From Liolophura sinensis (Eukaryota > Mollusca > Polyplacophora > Chitonida > Chitonidae): DNA of 64,000 nt. The stretch is taken from contig NW_027017954.1 of assembly GCF_032854445.1 (NCBI RefSeq), positions 744,001-808,000 on the forward strand. Reading direction: 5' to 3'. The notes below the pieces were generated by a model. That model was not told where the DNA came from. It ran no database searches and worked only from the letters and a program-made list of their open reading frames with translations. The position numbers and the translations under genes were made by a program. Below, one piece after another: positions 22,890 to 33,825 of this stretch (positions are counted from its first letter, which is position 1; each line of letters opens with the position of its first letter).

Positions 22890-23107
22890 GATTTTTTGAT
22901 TTATTTATTTATTTGTTTGATGGGTGCTTTACACCGTACTAAAGAATATTTCACTTAAACGACGGCGGCCAGCAGTATGCTGAGAGGAAACCGGGCAGAG
23001 CCCTAGGAAACACCCATACAATCCGCAGGTTGACGGCAGACTTTCCCACGCACAGTCGAATAGGAAGCCAGCATGAGTTGGACTTGGACCCAAAGCAATT
23101 GGATTGG
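22890..23107 (-). mobile_element. SINE1, nearly complete, antisense
   Basis: Read in reverse it shows the body (AGTCCAACTCATGCTGGCTT, ACGTGGGAAAG, CCTGCGGATTG), the middle (GGGCTCTGCCCGGTTTCC) and the tail (ATTCTTTAGTACGGTGTAAA) ending in TAAATAAATAAAT. It is one of the best-preserved SINE1 copies in the window. Confidence 0.75.
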
Positions 23108-23214
23108 TGGATTTGATTTTTTGAGATCTTGCAATATGAAGGTTTATACTGTATATACAATCGCGCCAGTTGAACTGTGAAGAGGCGTATATCTGAAATA
23201 AGATGTAGATAGTC

Positions 23215-23300
23215 CCGTACTATGTTAACTAAATGGGCAACTTACACGGCTTACGGCTATTTGGTACCCATTCGCATTAGGCTGGACTCGCAATTGTTGC
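23215..23300 (+). repeat. LTR-like fragment related to 49970-50060
   Basis: Shares ATGGGCAACTT, GCTATTTGGTACCCATTCGC and GGACTCGCAATTGTTGCAT-type words in order with the stretch upstream of the solo-LTR-like end near 50175. Too short to classify alone. Confidence 0.4.
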
Positions 23301-24611
23301 ATCAGTAACTATGATGTAGGTACTGAACGTTCTGTTCATATTTACCCTCAGTCGGAGTATTATAATCTCTGTAAAATTGATAAGAAATGATATTAAGTTA
23401 CATGACTTGCATGTATGTTTAGAAGAGAAACCTTAGGGATGGGAACAGGAGTTTTGTTTAGAGAGGAGTACTATTTTGAAGACCAGAAAGCGCATATTTG
23501 GTTAGTGAGTGAACATGGTGTCCACTTCGGTTCATTGCGCAAATACCTTTAGCTTGAATGGAAGCAGAACACTGCTTTATTCTTTCAGAAATATATATGT
23601 TTGCCGACGGTTTCAAATAAATTGCCACTGAAATGAGCATGTACAATAAAAGAGACCATTGCCCTGTTACTGAATTACACGATAGCTGAGTATTCTGAAA
23701 ACAGGCCATATTTCACCGGTTACATGGGCCCATTTGCCAACTATCACACTGTCATCGGTGCTCTGGTTTCACTCTCTATGTTATAATCAGCTATATTTAG
23801 TTGAGTTTGGTGGCTAAGATGATAATTTTGTATCTAAGCATTGCTTTTACACAAATGTTTATTGAAATTGTGAGGACAGAGCGTTTAGTGCCTTTTTAGA
23901 CCAGAGGATAATAAGTTTCATTTAACATCTTTTGTGAAAGTTGCTACTTTCAAGCATTTACATGAAGAATTAGAATAGAACTGTATTTGTCATAGTTTGA
24001 CAAGAGACTGGTTAGGTAAAACAATTAACCATCACACGGTTGTTGCTGATTAGTTTTACTTTCCATACTAATGTCCTTTGTATGGCACAAACCAGGGTTC
24101 TGTTAATCGCAATTCTTGACTTCTTGGCATTGTTCATATGTAAATGTCTATAACATGTGACGACTGAGCACATCAAGTAATTATTGCTCAGTGATCTTCA
24201 GGACATTGCATTTAACATCACGCACTGCATTTTTAGACCCAGTTCTGCATAAATCATTTTGTTACTACATTTTGGGAGTTTTTTGTTGCTTAAAGACTTA
24301 CCTGAACCAATAAGAATGATTTCCTTTGTATCCAATACCTGCAAAAACCTCCAACGTTCTATTGGTAGGTTTATTGCCAACGTGGCTTGGTCCATCTGTC
24401 TTGTTTTCATGTAGATGTGTATTACGTGTGGACATCATTTTGAGTAACTCGAGACCAGTGAAGGGTAAATAATAATAATTAGCAATTTTCCATGTCCCAC
24501 AAATTACCTGTATGAAAACATATCATTATATAATTGAATTTAATGTAAGCAAAGAAAAGGATTTGCACCTGCCCATCGGATGTGTTTTACAACAGTACTA
24601 ATTTCCTATTT

Positions 24612-24750
24612 CCAGTCGTACGTGAAATGACTTGCAGAAACTTGCAGATAGTCGTGGGTTTTCCACAGACCCCATCATAATACCGCCTGCCGTCGCATAA
24701 GTAAAATATTCTTGAGTGCGGTGTAAAACGCCAATCAAATAAATATAAAC
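24612..24750 (+). mobile_element. SINE1 3' half
   Basis: GATAGTCGTGGGTTTTCCAC, GCCGTCGCATAAGTAAAATA and TTCTTGAGTGCGGTGTAAAA then CCAATCAAATAAATA show the typical SINE1 body and tail. Confidence 0.75.
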
Positions 24751-25264
24751 TACAATATTACAGTTTTATGCACTGTTAACCATATCAAACAATCTGAACC
24801 AAGCAGCATCGTGGGCAATGCCGGCCTTCAGTTTTACACATTTACTTCCAAGGACTGTGTTCGTTTTACAAGCGCACATCAAAGTTTGTCAGAATCAGAA
24901 TAAAGAGGATTAATTAGCAGGTGGAAGAATATAAAATGTGAGTCCTTTTGTCTGTGAATCTTCGGACTTTTACTTACTGTCCATGTAAAATAACGTCGTT
25001 GGAAACCTTATTATTGCAACATGGTCAAAAGTCTGCTTTTGAGGGTACGAAACACAGATAGCCGAGAAGCATAAATATAAGAGCTAATAAAAACTACTAT
25101 CCTGTGTTCGAGACAATGTGAATTATCGCCAAATTCATGTAGTAACACCGTACTGTAGGTATGTCTGTCACTGTGACCCGCGTGTTACCCGGCCAAACAA
25201 CAGTGTAATTATGGCAGTGTGACTGACGCTTATTGTAATTGTACTATGTATGTTATAGTTTCAG

Positions 25265-25399
25265 CTGTGTGCTCCAACGGTACATACGGACCAGACTGTA
25301 AATACGACTGTCACTGTAATACTAGTGTGACCTGTGACCCTCAGAATGGCTGTGTAGGGAACTGCGCTGCAGGTTGGGACGGACCCACATGTCAAAGGC
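25265..25399 (+). CDS. Copy B receptor exon: EGF-like module 1
   Basis: Exon bounded by TTTCAG and GTAAGT, 135 bases, phase 1 at both ends, with eight cysteines (CSNGTYGPDC, CHC, then C-V-G-N-C and G-W-D-G-P-T-C). The spacing and the G-x-x-G-x-x-C ending fit the EGF/laminin-type modules of MEGF and Draper-like receptors, which act outside the cell. It is the first exon I can recognise; a start codon and signal peptide must lie upstream. It precedes the fucolectin-like domain, so the protein may have further N-terminal modules. The alternative is that this exon belongs to another transcript. Confidence 0.8.
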
Positions 25400-25657
25400 G
25401 TAAGTAGTCAATAGGCTTTAACTGCATTGTTTGGCAGTATTATAAACAGTCACCAGCAAACACTCAGCAGCGAAGGTACATTCTACTCCTGCCTCATCTC
25501 ACTAAATATGCACAAGACGGTAGGATCCACTGTCACCAGTGTTAGCTTCATGTGGTGCATGTCTGCCGGAAAGCTTTGTGGTTTTTATCAGAAAGAACTA
25601 TCAGAAAAGGAACCATGATTAAGAACATTCCATCTTTCATATAAATAATAACGTATT

Positions 25658-25712
25658 TATTTATTTGATTGGAGTTTTATTTTACTTATACGACGGCAAC
25701 CAGCTTTGTTTA
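25658..25712 (-). mobile_element. SINE1 tail fragment before the fucolectin exon
   Basis: TATTTATTTGATTGGAGTTT then TTACTTATACGACGGCAACC matches the antisense SINE1 tail with an internal deletion. It lies 70 bases upstream of the next exon's acceptor. Confidence 0.55.
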
Positions 25713-25778
25713 CTTGTTTGGCAGCTGTATATATCCCCATCCACGACAACATTATCATGAATAGCTTGATGCTTATAG

Positions 25779-25988
25779 GAAATGTCGCTCTGGGAAAACC
25801 AACATATCAATCGTCAAACTTCTCCAGACACACATCTGAGCTGGCTGTTGACGGTACACTGGGACATTCTTACTCGGATACACCTTGTACGCACACAAGG
25901 CAGACACCAAGTCCAGCTTCCTGGAGAGTAACACTGGGCGCCGTGTACTGGATTAACAACTTCACCATATACAACAGAAAAGAAAACT
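25779..25988 (+). CDS. Copy B receptor exon: fucolectin-like F5/8-type domain, first half
   Basis: 210 bases, acceptor GCTTATAG, donor GTAAGT, phase 1 both ends. Encodes N-V-A-L-G-K-P-T-Y-Q-S-S, A-V-D-G-T, C-T-H-T and W-R-V-T-L-G, the signature of the F5/8-type C / fucolectin (tachylectin-4, pentraxin-1) fold, which binds fucose or other glycans in several animals. The family's sugar-binding pattern is H, then about 24-26 residues, then R-x-D and K/R. Here there is H, 27 residues, then R-K-E, so the aspartate is a glutamate. The domain continues in the exon at 26853. Confidence 0.9.
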
Positions 25989-26569
25989 GTAAGTAACCAT
26001 GTTTAGTCTGATTATTTTCTGTTTCTCTGTTTTCTCTGTTTAATTGCACAGCCATAGGCATTTTGTTTTTCTTCTGCTTTATGCTATTTTCAAAGCTTTT
26101 AATAATGGGACTGGCGCGACACTTCGTAAGGAAAGTGAAACAAGTTACCTCTGCAGTGTAGAGATTTCTGTTAAATACCGTATTCGCTTTAGTCTTCTTC
26201 TCTTTTTTCTACGGGAAAAACATCATGTAAATCAGTTTAAAGTTATAAGGAGTGACACTGCCACGGTATGATTGTCAGACCCTTTACGTTTGCCTCGTTT
26301 TCGAATACATAGACATTATCGTCGTCATATAAGTCAGTAAGGTACTTAACACTTACAATGTAAATGAATAAACGCCTTTGCCTGTCAGTCACTAGAACAC
26401 AAGATGTGTGGGTTCAAACCTACCCTTGGGCAGACAATTTGTATGTTCCTCTGTTCTGGCAATTCGTTTGATCTCGGTGAAAATAAGCGCTTGACGACTT
26501 TCGTGTCCACAATTTAACGTTCGTTGAAGATCACTTGTCTAACATGTTCGTCAGTAACTTGCCCAAGGT

Positions 26570-26675
26570 TGATGGTTTCTCCCGTGCAATCCGTTTTCTT
26601 CCACGCAAGACCTGATCTCCATTGTGCGAGTGTAATATTCTTGAGCATAGGCTTACGCAACAATCAGATAAATGA
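26570..26675 (+). mobile_element. SINE1 degenerate 3' fragment
   Basis: TTGATGGTTTCTCCCGTGC, then GTAATATTCTTGAGCATAGG followed by a CAATCAGATAAATGA tail, matches an eroded SINE1 within the intron that splits the fucolectin-like domain. Confidence 0.5.
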
Positions 26676-26852
26676 CTAAACGTTTATATATAAAAAGCAG
26701 AAGCTGCTAATCAGTATTTAATTTGAGAGATAAACGTTTAAAATTATTTACTGGTCAAATTATGTTGTGTTACTAGAATTTAGCTGAGCAGAATAATTAG
26801 AGGAATTCCTTTTATTACAACACATGAGTCTATAGCTTTATGTTCTTTACAG

Positions 26853-27059
26853 TGGGACGTCGACTCAGCGGCTTCATTTTGTCTGTGGGAAACTCCTCCC
26901 AGGCTTACAAAACCTGTTATAAAGACACCACACCCATTACCACGACTCCCGGGCCCATCGTAACCGGACACTGTACGGGAGGTCCGGTGTCAGGAGACAC
27001 CGTCATGATAACATCACGTCCAGACGAATATCTAACACTTTGTGAAGTTCTCATCTTCG
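26853..27059 (+). CDS. Copy B receptor exon: fucolectin-like F5/8-type domain, second half
   Basis: 207 bases, acceptor TTCTTTACAG, donor GTACGT, phase 1 both ends. Encodes R-R-L-S-G-F-I-L-S-V-G-N near the start and Y-L-T-L-C-E-V-L-I-F-G at the end, the characteristic last strand of this fold. Joined to the previous exon the junction codon is Leu, giving N-L-G-R-R-L-S-G-F as in relatives. Conserved cysteines (K-T-C-Y, G-H-C-T, T-L-C-E) are present. Two broken copies of its 3' end lie just downstream (27265, 27815). Confidence 0.9.
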
Positions 27060-27264
27060 GTACGTTTATGGATTATGTCTTAATTTGCATACTTTTCTCA
27101 TTTTCATGATCGTATACGTTGAGAGGGGCATAATTTCTTTCCTTAATTTAATTATCGCACACTGCATATATGGGGTTGATGTCATTCCAATTCACGGTTA
27201 AAAATTTATTTGTATAATCTGCTTGTCGATAGCAAGGTATATCACTTGATGAAGTGGAGAAGCT

Positions 27265-27350
27265 CCCTCCAGAGCCTTGTCAGGAGACCACGTCAGAATA
27301 GCATCATTATCAGGTGTACCGCTAACATTTTGTTAAGTGTTTGTATCTAT
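27265..27350 (+). pseudogene. Relic of fucolectin exon 3' end, copy 1
   Basis: GTCAGGAGACCACGTCAGAA and CTAACATTTTGTTAAGTG parallel GTCAGGAGACACCGTCATGA and CTAACACTTTGTGAAGTT of the exon ending at 27059. Stops and indels make it noncoding. It suggests that this domain was once present in tandem. Confidence 0.6.
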
Positions 27351-27456
27351 GTATGCTTGGGGTTTTAAGTCGGTCTTAACAAATTTTTAGTCATGTTTTG
27401 GACGAGGAATCATTAGCCGTGTACACATACTCGTACTGCGTCTTCTTATGGCAGGG

Positions 27457-27627
27457 TGGTGCTCAGTATGAAGGGAATAATTGACCCGTATCAGTATAAT
27501 GGCTCTGGCGGGGCGGCTTACTTACCTTCTGTATGGCGTCTCAGTGAAGCAGCGTGAATATCATCGTCGTCATATGACTGAAAAATTGTTTAGTACGACG
27601 TTAAACCCCAAACACTCACTCACTCAC
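27457..27627 (+). mobile_element. SINE2, truncated copy with 13-bp TSD
   Basis: Lacks the tRNA-like head and part of the body. It keeps GACCCGTATCAGTATAATGG, CGTCGTCATATGACTGAAAA and the ACGTTAAACCCCAAACACTC tail. Flanked by TCTTATGGCAGGG at 27444-27456 and 27628-27640. Confidence 0.85.
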
Positions 27628-27814
27628 TCTTATGGCAGGGCGTCCATGCTGCCACTGCCGCCACTGAAGTACCATGCCAAATACAATACACATGGTACCG
27701 CCACCAAGTCACAACATACTGACACCGGACAGACCAGTAATATTTCCTTGCTAGAACACCTCTCAGTGTTGAGCGCCAAGAGAGGCAGCAACAAGTATCA
27801 TTTTTAACGTCTTT

Positions 27815-27866
27815 GGTATGACCAGGGCCAGGTTTGCCTCGTGAAGTGCTTATCTACGGTACATTG
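27815..27866 (+). pseudogene. Relic of fucolectin exon 3' end, copy 2
   Basis: GCCTCGTGAAGTGCTTATCT followed by ACGGTAC resembles the end of the exon at 26853-27059 including its donor (E-V-L-I-Y-G then GTAC). Only the last part is left. Confidence 0.45.
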
Positions 27867-28170
27867 ATGTGTCTGTGATAACAGCGTGTCAGCATCTATC
27901 TTAATATGTCATAATAGTACACAGACAAGACAATCACATCGAGGTTGTTTCTTTACAACGGCTTCAAAATTCCGTCGAAATCTCTATATGAACAAAAAGA
28001 AAACTATATTAAGTATAAAACAGAAAAATATGTATATCATGCAGGCGATATTGATGTTATCTGAGATTAAATATGTATAGCTAATACATAGTTGAACTGT
28101 TTAAAACAAAGGATGAGATTGTTAACAATTTAGGTTCACGTGGTTATTTTCATCATTCATAAAGCAAATA

Positions 28171-28443
28171 GTCCGCTTCGGGAGCGGTAGAGTTAAACCT
28201 AAAAGAGGAAGCTGTAACTTCCTCGCTTGGTGTTCACTATGAAGGGGATAGTGCAACGACTGGTTGACCCGTATCAGTATAATGGCTCGGGCGGGGCGCT
28301 TTACTTGCCTTCGGTGAAAAGAGCGGTGGAAATCCGTCCTGCAACAAGGAGGCACATTATATGCACTGTAAGGATTTCTTTGTAGTCATATGACTGAAAA
28401 ATTGTTAAGTACGACGTTAAACCCCAAGCACTCACTCACTTAC
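28171..28443 (+). mobile_element. SINE2, 5'-truncated copy with 14-bp TSD
   Basis: Starts in the tRNA-like head (GTCCGCTTCGGGAGCGGTAG) and ends with GTTAAACCCCAAGCACTCAC. Flanked by TCATAAAGCAAATA at 28157-28170 and 28444-28457. It lies about 75 bases before the next exon. Confidence 0.88.
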
Positions 28444-28519
28444 TCATAAAGCAAATAATTAAAACATTAGATTTGAGGCAACTAGGATAAACGTTTCATA
28501 TTAATTATACCCCTGACAG

Positions 28520-28615
28520 TGTGTTCCGCTGGATGGTATGGTGAAATGTGTGGACGACAATGTAATACAACGACAGCATGTTCCAAATGTGACGTCACAA
28601 GGACACGGTGTACAG
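28520..28615 (+). CDS. Copy B receptor exon: short EGF-like module 2
   Basis: 96 bases, acceptor CCCTGACAG, donor GTAAAG, phase 1 both ends. Encodes only 32 residues with six cysteines (V-C-S-A-G-W-Y-G-E-M-C, R-Q-C, T-A-C-S-K-C, T-R-C-T-G). It lacks the usual final C-x-x-G-(x)n-C loop of neighbouring modules. Directly after the fucolectin domain, such a short C-S-A-G-x-Y-G-x-x-C module is common in related receptors. It could be an exon shortened by loss of its 3' part, but splice sites and phase are good. Confidence 0.8.
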
Positions 28616-30681
28616 GTAAAGTGGCTTTAACATAAATAATAGGCTCATGCTGACTAGGAGAAGAAATATAAATGCGGTAATACACGAAAGCGATGACCAA
28701 TCTGGAAAACTGTCAGATGGAGTTATTTTCTGTCTTGCAAGAGAGAAAAAATTCCATTTATCACCAATACCTAGATGGTAATTTTTTACATCAAAAGGTG
28801 TTGAACATATTTGTTTGTATAAAATCACTTCGAATTTTATATATTTGACTGCTCTTTAACCAAGAGTACTGAAGAGTATTTTATTGTATGACTACTGTCA
28901 GCTGGGTGCAGAGTGCCTGTTGTCAGCCAATCACATTTGCTACGTACCAGACAAATCTATACACTTAAATCCACCTTGGAAATAGCGACAGCTGGATTCA
29001 AACAGAAAGCCTCCCTGACCAGCAGTCAATCACTTCTCAGTTTGCCTTCAAGTTAAATCCAGTATAATACCACTTTTCTTAATTTTTATATAAAATTAAA
29101 TTATATATAATGTGTATAATGTAAACTGCCATATCTACCGCTTCATTGTCGGATATTTTTCTGGTATATATAATTGCTGAACGTGATGGGCACCTAACTC
29201 ATACACCGACAGTCAGGTTTGTATAGCTTGCTACCGCACCCTGCAGGCAAGCCAGACAAGCATATTGATGAAGTCTATTCAGCGCGAATGGGTTTGGATA
29301 CACTTTACTGTCCCCCATTTAACAACTTCAGCAGTGTATAATATCTGTATCCTATCGTGTCAGTTTGTGTTCAATAAGCCCTTGTGAAAAGTATGAGCGA
29401 TTTCCGCACTTGTACAATTCAAATATGTACGAACGCTATGTGGCCACACTCCCCTATTTATTTTCCATTTGTTTTATACACGTTAACGGTTGGCCACACA
29501 GCACTGTGCGTATATATATGACAGCACTGATCGCACGAGGCCTGATAATCTTCGTCCACTGAGGCACACTGTACTAGAATTCTTGAAAATTTTATCAGTA
29601 AAAGTTTTCCTGAGGGATTTAGTGGGCAAAACCGCTCGGTCAAACGCCAGTGGACTCGAAATATGCTTCGAAAGCAATTCACAGTTTGGCCTCTTTTGAA
29701 AGTGGGAATTGATAATTGATGACCAAACAATTGAATTGTCTTGAGTCATGTACATGTATACCCAACACCTGTGGATGGTCATGGGTTTCTCCTGGGCTCT
29801 GCCCAGTTACCTCCCACTATAAACGCTGGTCGCTGTCGTATAAGTAAGGTATTCTTGAGTACAGCGTGAAATACCGATCAGATGAATAAATCAACGTATC
29901 CTTGGGAAGTACAGCACTTTGACAACCGGAAGTTGAAAACTGATATTTAAGAATGTAACGTAAGCCCATCAGGAAGGGATTGCTTGTTCATGTAAAGCAA
30001 TGTCCACAAGTATCACATGAAGGTTGAAATCGAATGACAAAGCGACCTATTCAAAGCAAACCTTAACAGGAATTGTCGACAACACTTGTGGATGAGAAGT
30101 ATCCACGGTTTTATTTGAGAAATCTCCATTTGTTTGTCATCTTCATTTTTTTTTTCAAGTAAATGTCACTAGTTTTTTTGTCTTGATTTGGCGTCTTTGA
30201 AAGCTGATCTTTTGACAATGTTGAGTAATACACATTGTAACAGACGGACATCTCACAGACTTTTACTAATTTTGTTTAAGCCATGATGTTAGAGGGTGTA
30301 TAAATTGCTACTATTCATTCATTTACATGAACTGTCACAATAAAAGCCCTGACTAGGGTAAATTGACATGACGCCGTATTTCATTAGTTACGTGTGACCT
30401 CGTGTGACAATTTACCAACTATCACACTGTCCCTGCTTTGGTTTTACTCTCCATTCTGTACGTCTTCATTATATAATTATATTATATTCTAACACGTTAA
30501 ATGTATCAACAAAAGCGAAGTAGCATGTTGAAATCCAGTTACTTTTTTGCAGGCCAGTAATTTACTTCAAGCCCTGCTTAGTTTCCTTCTTCCCATCGTC
30601 AATAAGTCATTGTTATTGCGCAATATTTCAAACTTTTCCTTCTGAGTGAAACAGCTACATGCCATTCTATTACTTTCGCAG
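28616..30681. other. Intron between EGF modules 2 and 3
   Basis: About 2 kb with no exon recognised. Contains a very degraded antisense SINE1-like stretch (about 28845-29050), a sense SINE1 (29766-29893) and repeat R3 (30280-30480). Overlapping frames on both strands near 29365-29782 are unlike any protein I know and are taken as chance. Confidence 0.6.
29766..29893 (+). mobile_element. SINE1 3' half
   Basis: CTGTGGATGGTCATGGGTTT, GGGCTCTGCCCAG, CTGTCGTATAAGTAAGGTAT and TTCTTGAGTACAGCGTGAAA follow the SINE1 body and tail in order. Confidence 0.75.
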
Positions 30682-30831
30682 AATGTGTTGACGGTCGATG
30701 GGAAAAACATTGTCAAAAGGACTGTGGCCATTGTTGGGCCGACAAATGTGATAAAGATACTGGGGAATGTCCTCTAACTGATGGAAAGCCAAGATGCGAT
30801 GCTGGCTTCATGCTTGAGAATTGTTCGACAG
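30682..30831 (+). CDS. Copy B receptor exon: EGF-like module 3
   Basis: 150 bases, acceptor TTTCGCAG, donor GTAAGT, phase 1 both ends. Fifty residues with eight cysteines: C-V-D-G-R-W-E-K-H-C, D-C-G-H-C, D-K-C, G-E-C, P-R-C-D-A-G-F and E-N-C. The pattern is an EGF/laminin-type module. The last 47 bases of this exon with its splice donor were duplicated several times into the following intron (30864-31440). Confidence 0.85.
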
Positions 30832-30863
30832 GTAAGTGTGTAGAATTCAGTATGACAGAAAGG

Positions 30864-31440
30864 AAAGCCAAGATGCGATGCTGGCTTCATGGGTGAGAAT
30901 TGCTCGACAGGGAAGTGCGTAGAATTAAGTACGACAGCAAGGAAATCCAAGATGTGATGCTGGCTACATGTGTAGCATGTACAGGGCACATAAGTGTGTA
31001 TGATTTACTATAGTAGAGACGAAACACAAGAAGCTACATGGATAGGCAGATATGTAAGATTCAGTATAACAGAGAAGAAAGTCAGTATGTAATACTGGCT
31101 ACATGTGTAACAGGCGCAGTGCAGTTAAGTGTGTAGGATTTAGTACAGCAGAGACGATACACAAGAAGTTACATGGGTAACATGTAAGGGATAGGCAGGT
31201 ATGTAAGGTTCAGTACAACAGAGAGGAAAGCCAAGATGTGATGCTGGCTACATGTGTAGCATGTACAGAACATGTAAGTATGTAGGATTTAGTACAACAG
31301 AGATAAAACACAAGAAGTCACATGGATAGGCAGGTATGTAAGATTCAGTATAACAGAGAAGAAAGTCAGTATGTGATACTGGCTACATGTGTAACGGACG
31401 CAGGACAGTTAAGTGTGTAGGATTCTGTACAATGTAAATG
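30864..31440 (+). repeat. Tandem repeat derived from the exon 3 / intron junction
   Basis: The word AAAGCCAAGATG(C/T)GATGCTGG from the exon (30785) recurs in variants at 30864, 30943, 31078, 31227 and 31362, so steps are 79, 79, 135, 149 and 135 bases. The first copies include the exon end and donor, but the donor is altered (GGAAGTG instead of GGTAAGTG). Later copies alternate two subtypes. None has an acceptor or intact module, so they are not exons. Confidence 0.85.
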
Positions 31441-32700
31441 GCTACATTATCCTCAAACACATGACCTCCAAATTAAAGTGAAAGACAGCACCACACTAAT
31501 GTTTATGTCCACTGAAAGGCCATCATTGAAAGTGTCTTAAACCGACATTACATATTTTTTTAGCTCTTTTTTAATCTAGTCAAAGTTTAATGAAACTTTG
31601 TCTTGATATATCTTAAGCACGTCTCTCGAGAGTAAGGTGACATCACACTACCTCTAGGTCTGTAACGCAGCAGGTATTTTCCGTACAAAAGTCTAAGCAG
31701 TAGCCTATGACATATAAAAGTTGTGGACTTGGCGATAAAGGCCCAAGTTATCAAAAAAGTTTTCTCATAAATTGGACATACTGGAAGAATACTTCTTCCA
31801 CTGCTTGAACTGTTGATATAGTAGACCTAGAGAGTTTGTATAAATAGGCAGCTGTAGACGCACAACCGGGGTATTCCTGGTTCAGGTTGTAGCCTCTGGA
31901 GGGATTGTGCTGCTGATTTTGACCCCAGTTAAATGTTTACAAAATTTACAAAATTACAATAAGATTGTTGTTAGAATTATGCTCAAAAACAAACGGAAAC
32001 ATGTTCTGAAACAAAATGGAAATAAATGTAAGCACCACTGACGTTGATCTAAGCATTCCACTCTAGCAGTGGCTTCAAGGAAGAAAGCCGTGCTGACCCA
32101 GTTATCGCAAATATGGCGTTTCAATAATTTTACTGTATTTTAAAATGGAAAACAGAAAAAAATATCCCTTGTATGCGACAAACGGAGCAAAAAAAAATGC
32201 ATTTGGGGAGAGGAATGAGGTTTTGGCCGGGACGGTATGCTACTGTCGGACATAATTTGTGACACCGCCGTTGAGTATTACACGGCTTGAAAATCATCTG
32301 CTTTACATCTGTGGTAATCCACAAATGATACAGACCTGTCCCACAACACTTTGTGAAATGGCCCTTCACCTAGACGGAACTAAATTGTTGTACACAATCT
32401 CAAAATAATGTCTTATGCAGTAGTTCTGTGTTTTCATATGTCGCTTGATGAAGTGAATGGGTAAACGCTACGTCACAGCTTAGGCCGCGCAAACTTATAG
32501 CAACGTGTTTGACTGGAAAAATTCTCAAGATGACTGACTCGTCTCACACCAGCAATTTTGTGCAATAATGTTATTTTGTTTTACATATTATTCCGTAAAA
32601 TCTCATTAAAACAATAAAGTATGATCCTTTTTAGACCGCTTGAGAATCCTGCTTTCAACTGAAATATGTTTGGCAAGGTGCTGTCCTGTCCTTTAATTGA
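31441..32700. other. Intron stretch, nothing recognised
   Basis: No exon, repeat or element was recognised in these 1.26 kb. The minus-strand frame at 32130-32369 has no family resemblance. Confidence 0.5.
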
Positions 32701-32905
32701 ATGGATGTTGAGATTTAAGCTTTAATATGTCTCAAGGGGAATACTGACCAAGTGGTGCACTCCAAACTTTTGCTCTCTTATATATAGAAAAGAACAACAT
32801 ATAAATGTCACTTATTGTTTTTAACAGATCGCCTATTCTTTGACACAGAAAGATATAACCACCAAATTATGATGATGTTCGTTTTTTACTTCTTTTTGCG
32901 ACAAG

Positions 32906-33052
32906 CCTGTGGGGCAGGTACTTATGGCCACGACTGTAAAGAGACCTGTGGATCGTGTGCAAGTGGACCAAGCAGTTGTAACACTACATCCGGCCACTGT
33001 CGGGGTAATCCCAGATGCATGCCGGGATATTCTGGTTTGAAATGTAAAACAG
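32906..33052 (+). CDS. Copy B receptor exon: EGF-like module 4
   Basis: 147 bases, acceptor CGACAAG, donor GTCAGT, phase 1 both ends. Eight cysteines with G-T-Y-G-H-D-C, E-T-C-G-S-C, S-S-C-N-T-T-S-G-H-C and M-P-G-Y-S-G-L-K-C. Closely matched by the exon at 38505. The acceptor lacks a long pyrimidine tract immediately before it (TTTTTGCGACAAG), but the sister exons share the same position. Confidence 0.85.
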
Positions 33053-33220
33053 GTCAGTCGGGAATAATGTTTTACATGCTTCTCTCTTATATGTCACCAG
33101 GTTTTTTGATCATTAATATGTATTAATTTTTACAAATTATTTAATGAAATGGTGATCATGTTTTCTGGCAATGGATCACAGCTTCATTGTTTACGTGGGG
33201 TAAGTATGGATTGTGTGTTA

Positions 33221-33397
33221 TATGGCACGTGGAGTGATGTACAAGTAGTTCCTGTTGAGTCTTTTTATACCAACACCTCTGTGAGAGTGACTGCCCGTAT
33301 GTACACGGGGAATATCAGTGTATCTCATCACTGTTACGATCATACACACTTTTGCGTACTTGTGTATCCAGTGGCCGGTTGTTTAATAGTGTACTAA
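33221..33397 (+). pseudogene. H-type-lectin-like cassette C1 (intronic)
   Basis: An open frame reads Y-G-T-W-S-D-V-Q-V-V-P-V, then S-V-R-V-T-A-R-M-Y, then S-H-H-C-Y-D-H. The R-V-x-A-R-x-Y ... C-Y pattern resembles the C-terminal half of H-type lectins such as the snail agglutinins. Compared with cassette C3 there is one extra base after the C-Y-D-H codons, so the end is frameshifted. There is no matching first half and no clear splice sites, so it is probably a relic. Confidence 0.4.
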
Positions 33398-33825
33398 AAG
33401 TTAAACCAGGCTTAATTGTTAATACTGGTCTGGACCTAATACAAAACTAAATGCACTGTAGCCCTGACGAAAGTTAATACCGGGCTTAACTGCTATTATA
33501 TACTTTTAAGCAACTGGGCCCAAAACTTCTGGAACTTCTGTCTGGCCCCGGTCTTACCAACATGTGTCCTAGACTTACGCGTTTTTATAATATTGCGCTG
33601 ATTCAAAGCTAGTTAAGTCCAAACAAAACAGAGGCAGAATCTTTTACACATTCTTGTGATACGTCTACTGTATGTTAGAGCATTATGTCGTAGTGTACAT
33701 TACAGCTATTACCTTTGCCCAATTAGTTTTCTCAAGTCACCCAGACCTTTGACAGAAAATTTGCAAACCGCTGTGTAAACAGCCTGAGCTGATATTGAAC
33801 ACGCAACTTAAATGGCCAAGAGCTT

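Larger units (their letters stand above)
22261..25264. other. Region before first visible EGF exon: repeats only
   Basis: Holds an antisense SINE1 (22890-23107), a sense SINE1 fragment (24612-24750), repeat R3 traces (23705-24130), an LTR-like fragment (23215-23300) and, at 25080-25210, sequence related to the start of tandem unit U. The signal-peptide exon of the copy B receptor was looked for and not identified; a short exon could be hidden here or farther upstream. Confidence 0.5.

Noticed and set aside
25757-25778. ATG just upstream of the fucolectin exon as a possible alternative start
   Set aside because: It runs through the intron-like TATAG acceptor and its upstream residues do not form a signal peptide; treated as intron.
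29365-29782. Overlapping open frames on both strands
   Set aside because: No start context, splice pattern or family resemblance; composition-driven.
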